A stretch of 64,000 nt of DNA, from assembly GCF_963082655.1 (NCBI RefSeq), contig NC_081556.1, forward strand, positions 5,253,765 through 5,317,764, written 5' to 3'. The DNA comes from Stomoxys calcitrans (taxonomy: Eukaryota > Arthropoda > Insecta > Diptera > Muscidae). The first letter of the stretch is position 1. Every line of letters starts with the position of its first letter. The translations under genes and the position numbers were made by a program. Shown here one piece after another: positions 1-12,937 of the stretch. The notes under the pieces are model-generated. The model saw only the letters and a program-made list of their open reading frames with translations, was not told the origin of the DNA and did no database searches.

Positions 1-3000
1 TAAAACGTTTGAGTATTGCTTCAAAATCGCATTATTCCTATCCAAAAAATTCAAAATAACCAATGTGAGTTTGCATTTACTGTGAATTCTTCAGTTTTGC
101 GAACTTCACAATTTCTAGGACACCGTTGGATTCGTGACGAAAATCCCTTTCCATAATGGTGCTGCATCAAGCGATACTGACAAGGTTGCTGTGCAAAACA
201 CTGCAAAAACCAAATTTTTTTGGGTGTAAAAATTCAAGGTCGTTTTCAAGCCCAAAAACGCTGTAACTCCTTCATTTTTTCGAATTTCATAAATTTTCTA
301 GCATTCCGCAGTTCGAAATTCGAAGACGATTCGTAATGTAAACAGAATTACTTGAAATTTCACATTTTATTTTTTTTGCATTTTTTTTGGCAAGGATTTT
401 ATGATTTTATGAAAATTTTCAATTTTTGATGCGAAAAAATTTTTCGAGTTGAGTATACAGTATTGAAGATTATGGCAAAAAAAACTCGGTTTAGTACAAC
501 TTCTATGTTTTTACTTCAAGAAACGAGCTCAAAATCGCATAATTATTATCCGAACAATCCAAAAAAAAAGTCAACGTGAGTTTGAAATTGCTGTAACATC
601 CTTAGATTTGCGAACTTCAAAATTCTGAGCACACCGTTGTATTCGTGAAGAAAATCTCTTTCCGTGATGGTGCTGTATTAAGCAATACTCTCTTCTATTT
701 CCTTCAAAACTCTACGAGTATTGCTTCAAAATCGCATAATTGATATACAAAAATTCAAATAAACCAAAGTGAGTTTGCATTTACTGTGAATTCCTCAGTT
801 TTGCTAACTTCATTATCTTTCGGACACCGTTGGATTCGTGACGAAAATCCGTTTCCGTAATGGTGCTGCATCAAGCGATACTGTAAAGGTTGCTGTGAAA
901 AATATAGCAAAAACCAATTTATTTTGGGCGTAAAAATTCAAGGTCGTTTTCAAGGTCAAATACGATGTAACTCCTTTATTTTTTCGAATTACGAAAATTT
1001 TTAAGCATTCCGCAGTTCGAAATTCGAAATTCGAAGACGATTCGCACAATAAACAGAATTACTTGAAATTTCACATTTTATTTTTTTTGCATTTTTTTGG
1101 CAAGGCTAACCCCTTATGAAAATTGTCAATTTTTGATGCGAAAAAATTTTTCGAGTAGAGTATACAGTGTTGAAGATTATGGCAAAAAATTCGGTTTAGT
1201 GCAACTCCTATGTTTTTCCTTCAAAAAACAATCTCAAAATCACTTAATCAATATCCGGAAAATTAAAAAAAAAGTCAACGTGAGTTTGAAATTGCTGTAA
1301 CATCCTTAGTTTTGCGAGCTTCAAAATTCTGAGCACACCATTGGATTCGTAAAGAAAATTTCTTTCAGTAAAACGTTTGAGTATTGCTTCAAAATCGCAT
1401 TATTCCTATCCAAAAAATTCAAAATAACCAATGTGAGTTTGCATTTACTGTGAATTCATCAGTTTTGCGAACTTCACAATTTCTCGGACACCGTTGGATT
1501 CGTGACGAAAATCCCTTTCCATAATGGTGCTGCATCAAGCGATACTGACAAGGTTGCTGTGCAACACTGCAAAAACTAATTTTTTTTGGGTGTAAAAATT
1601 CAAGGTCGTTTTCAAGCCCAAAAACGCTGTAACTCCTTCATTTTTTCAAATTTCATAAATTTTCTAGCATTCCGCAGTTCGAAATTCGAAGTCGATTTGT
1701 AAAGTAAACAGAACTAGTTGAAATTTCACATTTTATTTTTTTTTGCATTTTTTTGGCAAGGCTAACTAACCCCTTATGAAAATTTTCAATTTTTGATGCG
1801 AAAAAATTTTTCGAGTTGAGTATACAGTGTTGAAGATTATGGCAAAAAATTCGGTTTAGTGCAACTCCTATGTTTTTCCTTCAAAAAATAAGCTCAAAAT
1901 CGCATAATTAATATCCGGAAAATGCTATAAAAATGGAGGTGCGTTTGAAATTTCTGTAACATCGTTAGTTTTGCGAATTTCAAAATTCTGAGGACACCAT
2001 TGGATTCGTGAAGAAAATCTCTTTCCGTAATGGTGCTGGACGAAGCAATACTCTCTTCTATTTCTATGAAAACGTTTGAGTATTGGTTCAAAATCGCATT
2101 ATTCCTATCCAAAATTCAAAATAACCAACGTGAGCTTGCAATAGCTGTAACTTCCTCAGTTTTGCGAACTTTACAATTTTTCAGACACCGTTGGATTCAT
2201 GAGGAAAATCTCTTTCCGTAGTGGTGATAGATGAAGCAATACTGTAAAGTTTTCTGTGAAAAACATAGAAAAATCCAATTTATTTTGGGCGAAAAATCCA
2301 AAATCCTTTCAAGCCCAATAACCCTGTAACTCCTTTATTATCTCGAATTTCGAAAATTTTCCAGCATTCCGCAGTTCGAAATTCGAAGACGATTCGCACA
2401 ATAAACCGAATTACTTGAAATTTCACATTTTATTTTTTTTGCATTTTTTTTTGGCAAGGCTAACCCCTTATGAAAATTTTCAATTTTTGATGCGAAAAAA
2501 TTTTTCGAGTTGAGTATACAGTATTGAAGATTATGGCAAGAGATTCGGTATAGTGCAACTCCTATGTTTTTCCTTCAAGAAACAAGTTCAAAATCGCATA
2601 ATCAATATCCGAAAACGCAAAAAAACTCAAGGTGCGTTTGAAATTGCTGTAACATCCTTAGTTTTGCGAGCTTCAAAATTCTGAGCACACCGTTGGATTC
2701 GTGAAGAAAATCTCTTTTCCTAATGGTGCTGGATGATGCAATACTCTCTTCTTTTTCCTTGTAAACTTGAAGAATATTGCTTTAAAATTGCATAATTGAT
2801 ATCCAAAAATTCAAAAAAAAACCAACATGAGTGCAATGGCTGTAAATTTCTCAGTTTTGCGAACTTTACAATTTTTCAGACACCATTGGATTCATGAAGA
2901 AAATCTCTTTCCGCAATGGTGCTAGATGAAGCAATACCATGAAGTTTTCTGTGAAAACCATCGCAAAAACCAATTTTTTTTGGGTGTAAAAATTCAAGGT

Positions 3001-5134
3001 CGTTTCCAAGCCCAAAAACGCTGTAACTCCTTCATTTTTTAGTATTTCGAAAATTTTTAAGTATTCCGCAGTTCAAAATTCTAAGACGATTCGCACAGTA
3101 TACAGAATTACTTGAAATTTCACATTTTATTTTTTTTTGCATTTTTTTGGCAAGGCTAACCCCTTATGAAAATTTTCAATTTTTGATGCGAAAAAATTTT
3201 TCGAGTTGAGTATACAGTATTGAAGATTACGGCAAAAAATTCGGTTTAGTGCAACTCCTATGTTTTTCCTTCAAGAAACAAGTTCAAAATCGCCTAATCA
3301 ATATCCGGAAAATTAAAAAAAAATCAACGTGAGTTTGAAACTGCTGTAACTTCCTCAGTTTTGCGAACTTCACAATTTTCAGACACCATTGGATTCATGA
3401 AGAAAATCTCTTTCCGCAATGGTGCTAGATGAAACAATACCTTAAAGTTTTCTGTAAAAAACATTGCAAAAACCAATTTTTTTTTTGGGTGTAAAAATTC
3501 AAGGTCGTTTTCAAGCCCAAAAACGCTGTAACTCCTTCATTTTTTTGAATTTCGAAAATTTCTAAGCATTCCGCAGTTCGAAATTCGAAGACGATTCGCA
3601 CAATAAACCGAATTACTTGAAATTTCACATTTTATTTTTTTTGCATTTTTTTTTGGCAAGGCTAACCCCTTATGAAAATTTTCAATTTTTGATGCGAAAA
3701 AATTTTTCGAGTTGAGTATACAGTATTGAAGATTGTGGCAAAAAAATCGGTTTAGTACAACTCCTATGTTTTTCCTTCAAGAAACAAGCTCAAAATCGCA
3801 TAGTTAATATCCGAAAAATGGTTAAAAAAATCAAGGTGAGTTTGAAATTGCTGTAACATCTTTAGTTTTGCGAATTTCAAAATTCTGAAGACACCGTTGG
3901 ATTCGTGAAGAAAATCTCTTTCCGTAATGGTGCTGGATGAAGAAATACTCTCTTCTTTTTCCTTAAAAACTTTAGGAGTTTTGCTTTAAAATCGCAAATT
4001 CGATGTCCAAAAATTCTAAAAAATCAACATGAGTTTGTTACTGCTCTAACTTCTTCAGCATTGCTAACTTCATTATCTTTCGGACACCGTTGGATTTGTG
4101 ACAAAAATCCCTTTCCGTGAAGGTGCTGCATATAGCGATACTGTAAAGGTTGCTATGAAAATCATCGCAATAACCAAATTTTTTGGGTGTAAAAATTCAA
4201 GGTCGTTTTTAAGGTCAAAAACGCTGTAACTCCTTCATTTTTTTGAATTTCGAAAATTTTTAAGCATTCCGCAGTTCGAAAACGATTCGCACAATAAACA
4301 GAATTACTTGAAATTTCACATTTTATTTTTTTTTGCATTTTTTAGCAAAGGCTAACCCCTTATGAAAATTTTCAATTATTGATGCGAAAAAATTTTTCGA
4401 GTTGAGTATACAGTATTGAAGATTATGGCAAGAGATTCGGTATAGTGCAACTCCTATGTTTTTCCTTCAAAAAACAAGCTCAAAATCGTCTAATCAATAT
4501 CCGGAAGATCCAAAAAAAAGTCAACGTGAGTTTGAAATTGCTGTAACATCTTTAGTTTTGCGAACTTCAAAATTCTGAGCACACCATTGGATTCGTGAAG
4601 AAAATTTCTTTCCGTAAAACGTTTGAGTATTGCTTCAAAATCGCATTATTCCTATCCAAAAAATTCAAAATAACCAATGTGAGTTTGCATTTACTGTGAA
4701 TTCTTCAGTTTTGCGAACTTCACAATTTCTAGGACACCGTTGGATTCGTGACGAAAATCCCTTTCCATAATGGTGCTGCATCAAGCGATACTGACAAGGT
4801 TGCTGTGCAAAACACTGCAAAAACCAAATTTTTTTGGGTGTAAAAATTCAAGGTCGTTTTCAAGCCCAAAAACGCTGTAACTCCTTCATTTTTTCGAATT
4901 TCATAAATTTTCTAGCATTCCGCAGTTCGAAATTCGAAGTCGATTTGTAAAGTAAACAGAACTAGTTGAAATTTCACATTTTATTTTTTTTTGCATTTTT
5001 TTGGCAAGGCTAACCCCTTATGAAAATTTTCAGTTTTTGATGCGAAAAAATTTTTCGAGTTGAGTATACAGTATTGAAGATTATGGTAAAAAATTCGGTT
5101 TAGTGCAACTCCTATGTTTTTCCATCAAGAAACA
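1..5134. repeat. ~700-bp higher-order satellite, left block
   Basis: Tandem array whose unit recurs about every 660-702 bp; the landmark gatgcgaaaaaatttttcg appears near 430, 1136, 1798, 2490, 3187, 3689, 4381 and 5040. Each unit has three parts: (a) starting near 'gtgcaactcctatg' and (b) starting near 'gagtattgcttcaaaatcg', both about 180-190 bp and recognisably related (both hold 'gcgaacttcaaaattc'-type and 'caccgttggattcgtgaag'-type blocks), then (c) about 330 bp holding 'gcagttcgaaattcgaag' and the landmark. The step between the 5th and 6th landmarks is only about 502 bp because parts a and b are fused near 3335-3350. Short open frames recur in part c but shift and break from copy to copy, so I call no gene. 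The array runs off the left edge of the window. Confidence 0.95.
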
Positions 5135-6437
5135 AGAAAACCAAGATTTTTATTTTTTTTATTTTTTCCTTTATTTTCATTTAAAATATATATACATTAA
5201 TTAAATTTTACTTCATCGCCTAAAAGGCTTTATAGAGGCAAGCTGGTTAAAAACAAATTATATCTCCAATTTATACATAAAAATTTACAATGGTAACTTA
5301 ATATAATTATTCTAAAGTTTAATTGGAAGTACATTAATAGCATAATTTTTAAAAATATCAGAAGTACAATATTTTCGCGGTAGGTTAAAAAGAATTTTCT
5401 ATGCTGTATTTTGAGCCGATTGTAAATATCTAAGGGCTGTTGCATCTTTTGCTGCATATATCAACTGATAAAGCATCATTTTTAGATCAGAGCTGAGCTT
5501 GTTCTTGAATTTATATAAAACTCCTATTCCAGATGCAATCCTGGACCGAATTTAAAAATGTGTTCTTCCCACAATAAGTTCTGGCTCAAATGCATTCCAA
5601 GATATTTTACTCCCGCTGACTCAGTCATATGATGGCCATCTATTGTATATATACAGTAATAACTTCATCATTCCTTGAAGCATGGGGTCTTAATCGCACA
5701 AGCCTAGTTTTCTTCAAGTTTATTGAGCCTTAAGTATTCACAGAGAATAGATGCGTCATACTCTATTTGAGTTTGCAATATCCTTGTGTAATCGTAATTG
5801 TATATGAGACAAATGTCATCTGCAAATAAAAATAATTTGGCAAAAAACTTAATATCCTTTAAGTCATTTATATAAATCTTAAACAACAATGGCCCTAGTA
5901 CTCTACCCTGTGGCACACCGCATAAAACCGGACATCTGTCGCTAATATCATCTTCAACTTGAACAAATTGCCTTCTATTCGCCAATTAGCCTTTAAACAA
6001 TAAAAGCGTGTTGGCTGTGAGTCCAATGACCTTAAGTTTCCGCAGAAGGACATCATGATCAGCTAAATCAAATGCCTTAGTACGATCAAAGAACACACCC
6101 GCTAACCCCCTATAGCCTCTATCCAATCCATCATATATGCTATCAATAAGATTGACTACACATTCGTTCGTCCCAGATCCATTTTTAAAACCAAACTGAC
6201 GCTCAAATAGTATACCATTTTCCTCAAGATAATCAGTCAGCTGCCAAAAGATTATTCTTTCAATAACCTTACTAACGGTGAAAAGTGCAGTTATAGGCCT
6301 ATAGCTCTGAATTAACTGCATATTTGAACATTTCGGAATAGGCGTTATCTTGTGCAGCTTAAGTACATCGGAAAATTAGACTCGTCTATCGTAAGATTAA
6401 AAATCAATGTCAGAAATTAAGTGACAGTATGCTTCCT
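5135..6437 (-). mobile_element. 3' part of a non-LTR retrotransposon (LINE) inserted in the satellite
   Basis: The satellite text stops in mid-unit at about 5134 and resumes at about 6438. The insert reads on the minus strand: reverse transcriptase remnants at high coordinates, then a C-terminal domain, then about 250 bases of AT-rich 3' UTR ending in an A-rich tail (seen as T-rich at 5145-5170). It is 5'-truncated inside the reverse transcriptase at the right junction, as expected of a LINE that stopped early in target-primed reverse transcription. Around 270 bases of satellite expected between the flanking landmarks are missing, so the insertion came with a deletion or a later rearrangement. 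No clear target-site duplication is visible. Confidence 0.85.
5470..6437 (-). pseudogene. LINE reverse transcriptase, broken (CR1/Jockey-like)
   Basis: Minus-strand translation gives reverse-transcriptase landmarks in order: 'ITPIPK' then 'SYRPI' near 6300, 'QFGFKNGSGTNE' near 6170, motif A 'FFDRTKAFDLADHD' near 6060, motif B 'GVPQGRVLGPLLFKIYINDL' near 5880-5930, the catalytic 'FADD' near 5820, and a later 'VKYLGMHLS' near 5600. These are the fingers, palm and thumb blocks of non-LTR enzymes. The frame holds an in-frame TAA at 5986-5988 and several further stops and shifts toward both ends, so it is dead. No endonuclease or ORF1 is present. Clade assignment to CR1/Jockey is by general look only; a tree would be needed. 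Confidence 0.85.
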
Positions 6438-9400
6438 CGTCAATTGCTGTAACTTCCTCAGCTTTGCGAACTTGACAATTTTCGGACACCGTTGGATTCG
6501 TGAAGAAGAAAATCCCTTTCCGTATGGTGCTAGATGAAGCAATTCTGTAAAGTTTTCGCAAAAACCAATTTTTTTAGGTGTTAAATTTCAAGGTCGCTTT
6601 CAAGCCCAAAAACGCTGTAACTCCTTCATTTTTTAGTATTTCGAAAAATTTTAAGCATTCCGCAGTTCGAAATTCGAAGACGATTCGCACAATAAACAGA
6701 ATTACTTGAAATTTCACATTTTATTTTTTTTGCATTTTTTAGCAAAGGCTAACCCCTTATGAAAATTTTCAATTTTTGATGCGAAAAAATTTTTCGAGTT
6801 GAGTATACAGTATTGAAGATTATTGCTAGAAATTCGATTTGATGCAACTCCTATGCTTTCCCTTCAAGAAACTAGCTCAAAATCGCATAATTATTATCCG
6901 AAAAATCCAAAAAAAGTCAATGTGAGTTTGAAATTGCTGTAACATCCTTAGATTTGCGAACTTCAAAAGAACTGAGCACACCGTTGTATTCGTGAAGAAA
7001 ATCTCTTTCCGTAATGGTGCTGGACGAAGCAATACTCTCTTTTATTTCTTTGAAAACTTTAGAGTATTGCTTCAATATGGCATAATTCATACCCAAAAAA
7101 TTCAAAAAAACCAACATGAGTGCAATAGCTGTAAATTCCCTAGTTTTGCGAACTTTACAATTTTTCAGACACCGTTGGATTCGTGACAAAAATCCCTTTC
7201 CGAAGAGGTGCTGCATATAGAAATACCTTAAAGTTTTCTGTGAAAAATATCCCTAAAACCAAATTTTTTTGGGTGTAAAAATTCAAGGTCGTTTTCAAGC
7301 CCAAAAACGCTGTAACTCCTTCATTTTTTTGAATTTCGAAAATTTTTAAGCATTCCGCAGTTCGAAATTCGAAGACGATTCGTAAAGTAAACTGAATTAC
7401 TTGAAATTTCACATTTTATTTTTTTTGCATTTTTTTTGGCAAGGCTAACCCCTTATGAAAATTTTCAATTTTTGATGCGAAAAAATTTTTCGAGTTGAGT
7501 ATACAGTATTAAAGATTATGGCTAGAAATTCGGTTTAGTGCAACCCCTATGTTTTTTTCTTTAAGAAACAAGCTCAAAATCACATAATTGATATTTGAAA
7601 AATGCTACAAAAATCAACTTGAGTTTGAAATTGCTGTAACATCCTAAGTTTTGCGAATTTCAAAATTCTGAGCACACCGTTGGATTCTTGAAGGAAATCT
7701 CTTTCCGCAATGGTGTGAAGCATATATGAAGCAATACTATCTTCTTTTTCCTTAAAAACTCTAAGAGTATTGCTTTAATGATATCCAAAAATTCAACAAA
7801 AACCAACATGAGTTTGCTACTGCTCTAAGTTCTTCAGTTTTGCGAACTTCATTATTTTTCAGACACCGTTGGATTTGTGACAAAAATCCCTTTCCGCACA
7901 GCTGCTGCATATAGCGATACTGTAAAGGTTGCTATGAAAAACATCCCAAAAACCAAATTTTTTTGGGTGTAAAAATTCAAGGTAGTTTTCAAGCCCAAAA
8001 ACGCTGTAACTCCTTCATTTTTTCGATTTTCGATCATTTTCTAGCATTCCGCAGTTCGAAATTCGAAGATGATTCGTAATGTAAACAGAATTACTTGAAA
8101 TTTCACATTTTATTTTTTTTCCATTTTTTTGGCAAGGCTAACCCCTTATGAAAATTTTCAATTTTTGATGCGAAAAAATTTTTCGAGTTGAGTATGCAGT
8201 GTTGAAGATTATGGCAAAAAATCGGTTTAGTGCAACTCCTATGTTTTTCCTTCAAGAAACAAGTTCAAAATCGCAGAATCAATATCCGAAAACGCAAAAA
8301 AACTCAAGGTGCGTTTGGAATTGCTGTAACATCCTTAGTTTTGCGAGCTTCAAAATTCTGAGCACACCGTTGGATTCGTGAAGAAAATCTCTTTTCCTAA
8401 TGGTGCTGGATGATGCAATACTCTCTTCTTTTTCCTTGTAAACGTGAAGAATATTGCTTTAAAATCGCACAATTGATATCCAAAAATTCAAAAAAAACCA
8501 ACATGAGTGCAATAGCTGTAAATTCCCCAGTTTTGCGAACTTTACAATTTTTCAGACACCATTGGATTCATGAAGAAAATCTCTTTCCGCAATGGTGCTA
8601 GATGAAGCAATACCTTGAAGTTTTCTGTGAAAACCATCGCAAAAACCAATTTTTTTTTGGGTGTAAAAATTCAAGGTCGTTTTCAAGCCCAAAAACGCTG
8701 TAACTCCTTCATTTTTTAGTATTTCGAAAATTTTTAAGCATTCCGCAGTTCAAAATTCTAAGACGATTCGCACAATAAACAGAATTACTTGAAATTTCAC
8801 ATTTTATTTTTTTTGCATTTTTTTTGGCAAGGCTAACCCCTTATGAAAATTTTCAATTTTTGATGCGAAAAAATTTTTCGAGTTGAGTATACAGTATTGA
8901 AGATTATGGCAAAAAATTCGGTTTAGTGCAACTCCTATGTTTTTCCTTCAAGAAACAAGCTCAAAATCGCATAATCAATATCCGAAAAATGGTTAAAAAA
9001 ATCAAGGTGAGTTTGAAATTGCTGTAACATCTTTAGTTTTGCGAATTTCAAAATTCTGAGGACACCGTTGGATTCGTCAAGAAAATCCCTTTCCGTAATG
9101 GTGCCGGACGAAGCAATACTCATTCCTATTTCCTTGAAAACTTTAGAGTATTGCTTCAAAATCGCATAATTGATATACAAAAATTCAAATATACCAATGT
9201 GAGTTTGCAATTGCTGTAACTTCCTTAGTTTTGCAAACTTTACAATTTTTCAGACACCATTGGATTCATGAAGAAAATCCGTTTCCGTAATGGTGCTGCA
9301 TCAAGCGATACTGTAAAGGTTGCTGTGAAAAATATAGCAAAAACCAATTTATTTTGGGCGTAAAAATTCAAGGTCGTTTTCAAAGTGAAATACGATGTAA

Positions 9401-12005
9401 CTCCTTTATTTTTTCGAATTTCGAAAATTTTTGAGTATTCCGCAGTTCGAAATTCGAAGACGATTCGTAAAGTAAACTGAATTACTTGAAATTTCACATT
9501 TTATTTTTTTGCATTTTTTTTTGGCAAGGCTAACCCCTTATGAAAATTTTCAATTTTTGATGCGAAAAAATTTTTCGAGTTGAGTATACAGTGTTGAAGA
9601 TTATGGCAAAAAATTCGGTTTAGTGCAACTCCTATGTTTTTCCTTCAAGAAACAAGTTCAAAATCGGTTAATCAATATCCGAAAACGCAAAAAAACTCAA
9701 GGTGCGTTTGGAATTGCTGTAACATCCTTAGTTTTGCGAGCTTCAAAATTCTGAGCACACCGTTGGATTCGTGAAGAAAATCTCTTTTCCTAATGGTGCT
9801 GGATGATGCAATACTCTCTTCTTTTTCCTTGTAAACGTGAAGAATATTGCTTTAAAATCGTACATTAGTACAACTCCTACGTTTTTCTTTCAAGGAACAA
9901 GCTCAAAATCGCATAATTATTTTCCGAAAAATCAAAAAAAAGTCAACGTGAGTTTGAAATTGCTGTAACATCCTTAAATTTGCGAACTTCAAAATTCTGA
10001 GCAAACCGTTGTATTCGTGAAGAAAATTTCTTTCGTAATGGTGCTGGACGAAGCAATACTCTCTTCTATTTCCTTGAAAACTTTACGAGTATTGCTTCAA
10101 TATCGCATAATTCATACCCAAAAAATTCAAAAAAACCAACATGAGTTTGCAATAGCTGTAACTTCCCCAGTTTTGTGAACTTTACAATTTTTCGTACGCC
10201 GTTGGATTCGTGAAGAAAATCTCTTTTCTTAATGATGCTAGATGAAGCAATACCTTAAAGTTTTCTATGAAAAACATTGCAAAAACCAATTTTTTTAGGG
10301 TGTAAAAATTCAAGGTCGTTTTCAAGCCCAAAAACGCTGTAACTCCTTCATTTTTTCGAATTTCATAAATTTTCTAGCATTCCGCAGTTCGAAATTCGAA
10401 GTCGATTTGTAAAGTAAACAGAACTAGTTGAAATTTCACATTTTATTTTTTTTTTTGCATTTTTTTGGCAAGGCTAACCCCTTATGAAAATTTTAAATTT
10501 TTGATGGAAAAAAATTTTTCGAGTTGAGTATACAGTATTGAAGATTATGGCAAAAAAATCGGTTTTGTGAAACTCCTATGTTTTTCCTTCAAGAAACAAG
10601 CTCAAAATCGCATAATAATTTTCCGAAAAATCAAAAAAAAAGTCAACATGAGTTTGAAATTGCTGTAACATCCTTAGTTTTGCGAACTTCAAAATTCTGA
10701 GGACACTTTTGGATTCGTGAAGAAAATCTCTTTCCGTAATGGTGCTGGATGAAGCAATACTCTCTTCCTTTTCCTTAAAAACTTTAAGAGTTTTGCTTTA
10801 AAATCGCAAATTTGATGTCCAAAAATTCAAAAAAACCAACATGAGTTTGCTACTGCTCTAACTTCTTCAGTTTTGCGAACTTCATTATCTTTCAGACACC
10901 GTTAGATTTGTGACAAAAATCCCTTTCCGCGGAGGTGCTGCATATATCTATACTGTAAAGGTTGCTATGAAAACCATCGCAAAAACCAAATTTTTTGGGT
11001 GTAAAAATTCAAGGTCGTTTTCAAGACCAAAAACGCTGTAACTCCTTCATTTTTTCGATTTTCGTAAATTTTCCAGCATTCCGCAGTTCGAAATTCGAAG
11101 TCGATTTGTAAAGTAAACAGAACTAGTTGAAATTTCACATTTTATTTTTTTTTGCATTTTTTTGGCAAGGCTAACCCCTTATGAAAATTTTCAATTTTTG
11201 ATGCGAAAAAATTTTTCGAGTTGAGTATACAGTATTGAAGATTATGGCAAGAAATTCGGTTAAATGCAACTCCTATGTTTTTTTCTTCAAGAAACAAGCT
11301 CAAAATCACATAATTGATATTTGAAAAATGCTACAAAAATCAACTTGAGTTTGAAATTGCTGTAACATCCTTAGTTTTGCGAATTTCAAAATTCTGAGCA
11401 CACCGTTCTATTCTTGAAGGAAGTCTCTTTCCGCAATGGTGCTATTTGAAGCAATACTATCTTCTTTTTCCTTAAAAACTCTAAGAGTATTGCTTTAATG
11501 ATATCCAAAAATTCAAAAAAACCAACATGAGTTTGCTACTGCTCTAACTTCTTCAGTTTTGCGAACTTCATTATCTTTCAGACACCGTTAGATTTGTGAC
11601 AAAAATCCCTTTCCGCGGAGGTGCTGCATATATCTATACTGTAAAGGTTGCTATGAAAACCATCCCAAAAACCAAATTTTTTTGGGTGTAAAAATTCAAG
11701 GTCGTTTTTAAGGTCAAAAACGCTGTAACTCCTTCATTTTTTCGATTTTCGATCATTTTCTAGCATTCCGCAGTTCGAAATTCGAAGATGATTCGTAATG
11801 TAAACAGAATTACTTGAAATTTCACATTTTATATTTTTTTCCATTTTTTTGGCAAGGCTAACTAACCCCTTATGAAAATTTTCAATTTTTGATGCGAAAA
11901 AATTTTTCGAGTTGAGTATACAGTGTTGAAGATTATGGCAAAAAATTCGGTTTAGTGCAACTCCTATGTTTTTCCTTTAGAAAAACAAGCTCAAAATAGC
12001 ATTAT
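6438..12005. repeat. ~700-bp higher-order satellite, right block
   Basis: Same array as on the left of the LINE, same orientation. Landmarks lie near 6775, 7474, 8167, 8861, 9561, 10505, 11204 and 11892, so steps are about 690-700 bp except one of about 944 bp. That long unit is explained by a junction near 9858, where part b breaks off ('ttaaaatcg') into a second part a ('tacattagtacaactcctac'), adding one extra subunit. Particular variants repeat among non-adjacent units, for example 'cgaaaacgcaaaaaaactc' near 2612, 8288 and 9678, and a shared part-b variant at 10836-10985 and 11520-11670. The array ends abruptly inside part a at about 12000, where a dispersed repeat begins. Confidence 0.95.
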
Positions 12006-12937
12006 TCGAATTTCGAATATATCTGTTTAGAGAAGTTTTGGGGCGGGCCCCCTGGGTACTTGACCCAAATTTTAATACCATATTCGTTTTCTGGTCTCCA
12101 ATACCTTTCATTTGATACCCTAATTGTGCCCCTCGGACCACTTTCGGATAGGGGTGGCGTTTTTGGGGTAAGGAGGAGGGTCCGCCTCCACCCGATATTT
12201 TTTTCTTCCAGACAAACAACAAAGAAAAGCGGTTCAGCCAAGTATCATGTAGTCATAATGGGTCTAATGGCGTTTTTGAGGGTTGGTGTCACCCCCTATA
12301 CTTCAAAATGATTTTGTATGCCAGATTCGAAATCTAATCCCGAATACATTTCATTTAAGCCCCATATTGAAACGAACGTCCTATTAGCCTATTTGGGGGA
12401 GTTTTGGGGTTGAGGCGTCCAAACGGGTACTTAGACTCAAATTTTAATACCATATTCGTATTCTACTCTCCAAGACCTTTCATTTGATACCCATATTGTC
12501 CCGATTGGTTCACTTTTGATTTTCGGTTGTGTTTTTGGCATAAGGGGGAGGGTCCGTCCCCGTTCCCATACCGAAAAATTATATAGCCTATGTTTGCTAC
12601 CAGACCAACCTACACAATATGCGAAAATTTCGAGAAAATCGGTTCTGCCCCTTTTCAGTCCATACGGAACAAACAAACCGAGTCCCATATATCCGTGATT
12701 GGCTAATGTATGGCTATACTTCGACTTGAATTTGTATGCCAGATTCGTTATCTACTCCCGCATACGTTTCGTTTGACACCCATATTGTCCTTATCGGCCC
12801 ACTTTTGATTTTGAGTGGTGTTTTGGGGTAACGGTGGAGGGTAGGCCCCCCTCCGTTATCAATAAATTGTAAAGCCTATTCGAACTTACTGACCATATTC
12901 GTAATCTACAGCCGAATACCTTTCATTTGAGTCCCAT
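12006..12937 (+). repeat. Dispersed repeat 'R1' copy (C-rich, about 125-bp internal phrases)
   Basis: GC-richer than its surroundings. It repeats the phrase 'cctttcatttgatacccat' followed by 'attgtcc..gat.ggtcc' and a 'ggggtggcgtttttggg.....gagggtccgcc' block at about 12100-12190, 12470-12560 and 12770-12850, and the closing phrase 'ctg.cc..tttcagtccatacggaacaaacaa' near 12640-12680. The same phrases occur at 29.9-30.5, 32.9-33.7 and (reversed) 41.3-42.6 kb. It follows the satellite edge directly. No coding sequence is recognisable; open frames here are short and out of register with each other. The class is unknown; a Helitron-like or other non-autonomous element is possible. Confidence 0.75.

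Noticed and set aside
813..9497. Recurring minus-strand open frame of about 60-85 codons with 'FEFRTAECLKIFEI.KN.GVT' in the satellite
   Set aside because: It arises from part c of each satellite unit, is truncated or shifted in many copies, and its start and end wander; sequence repetition explains its recurrence better than coding.
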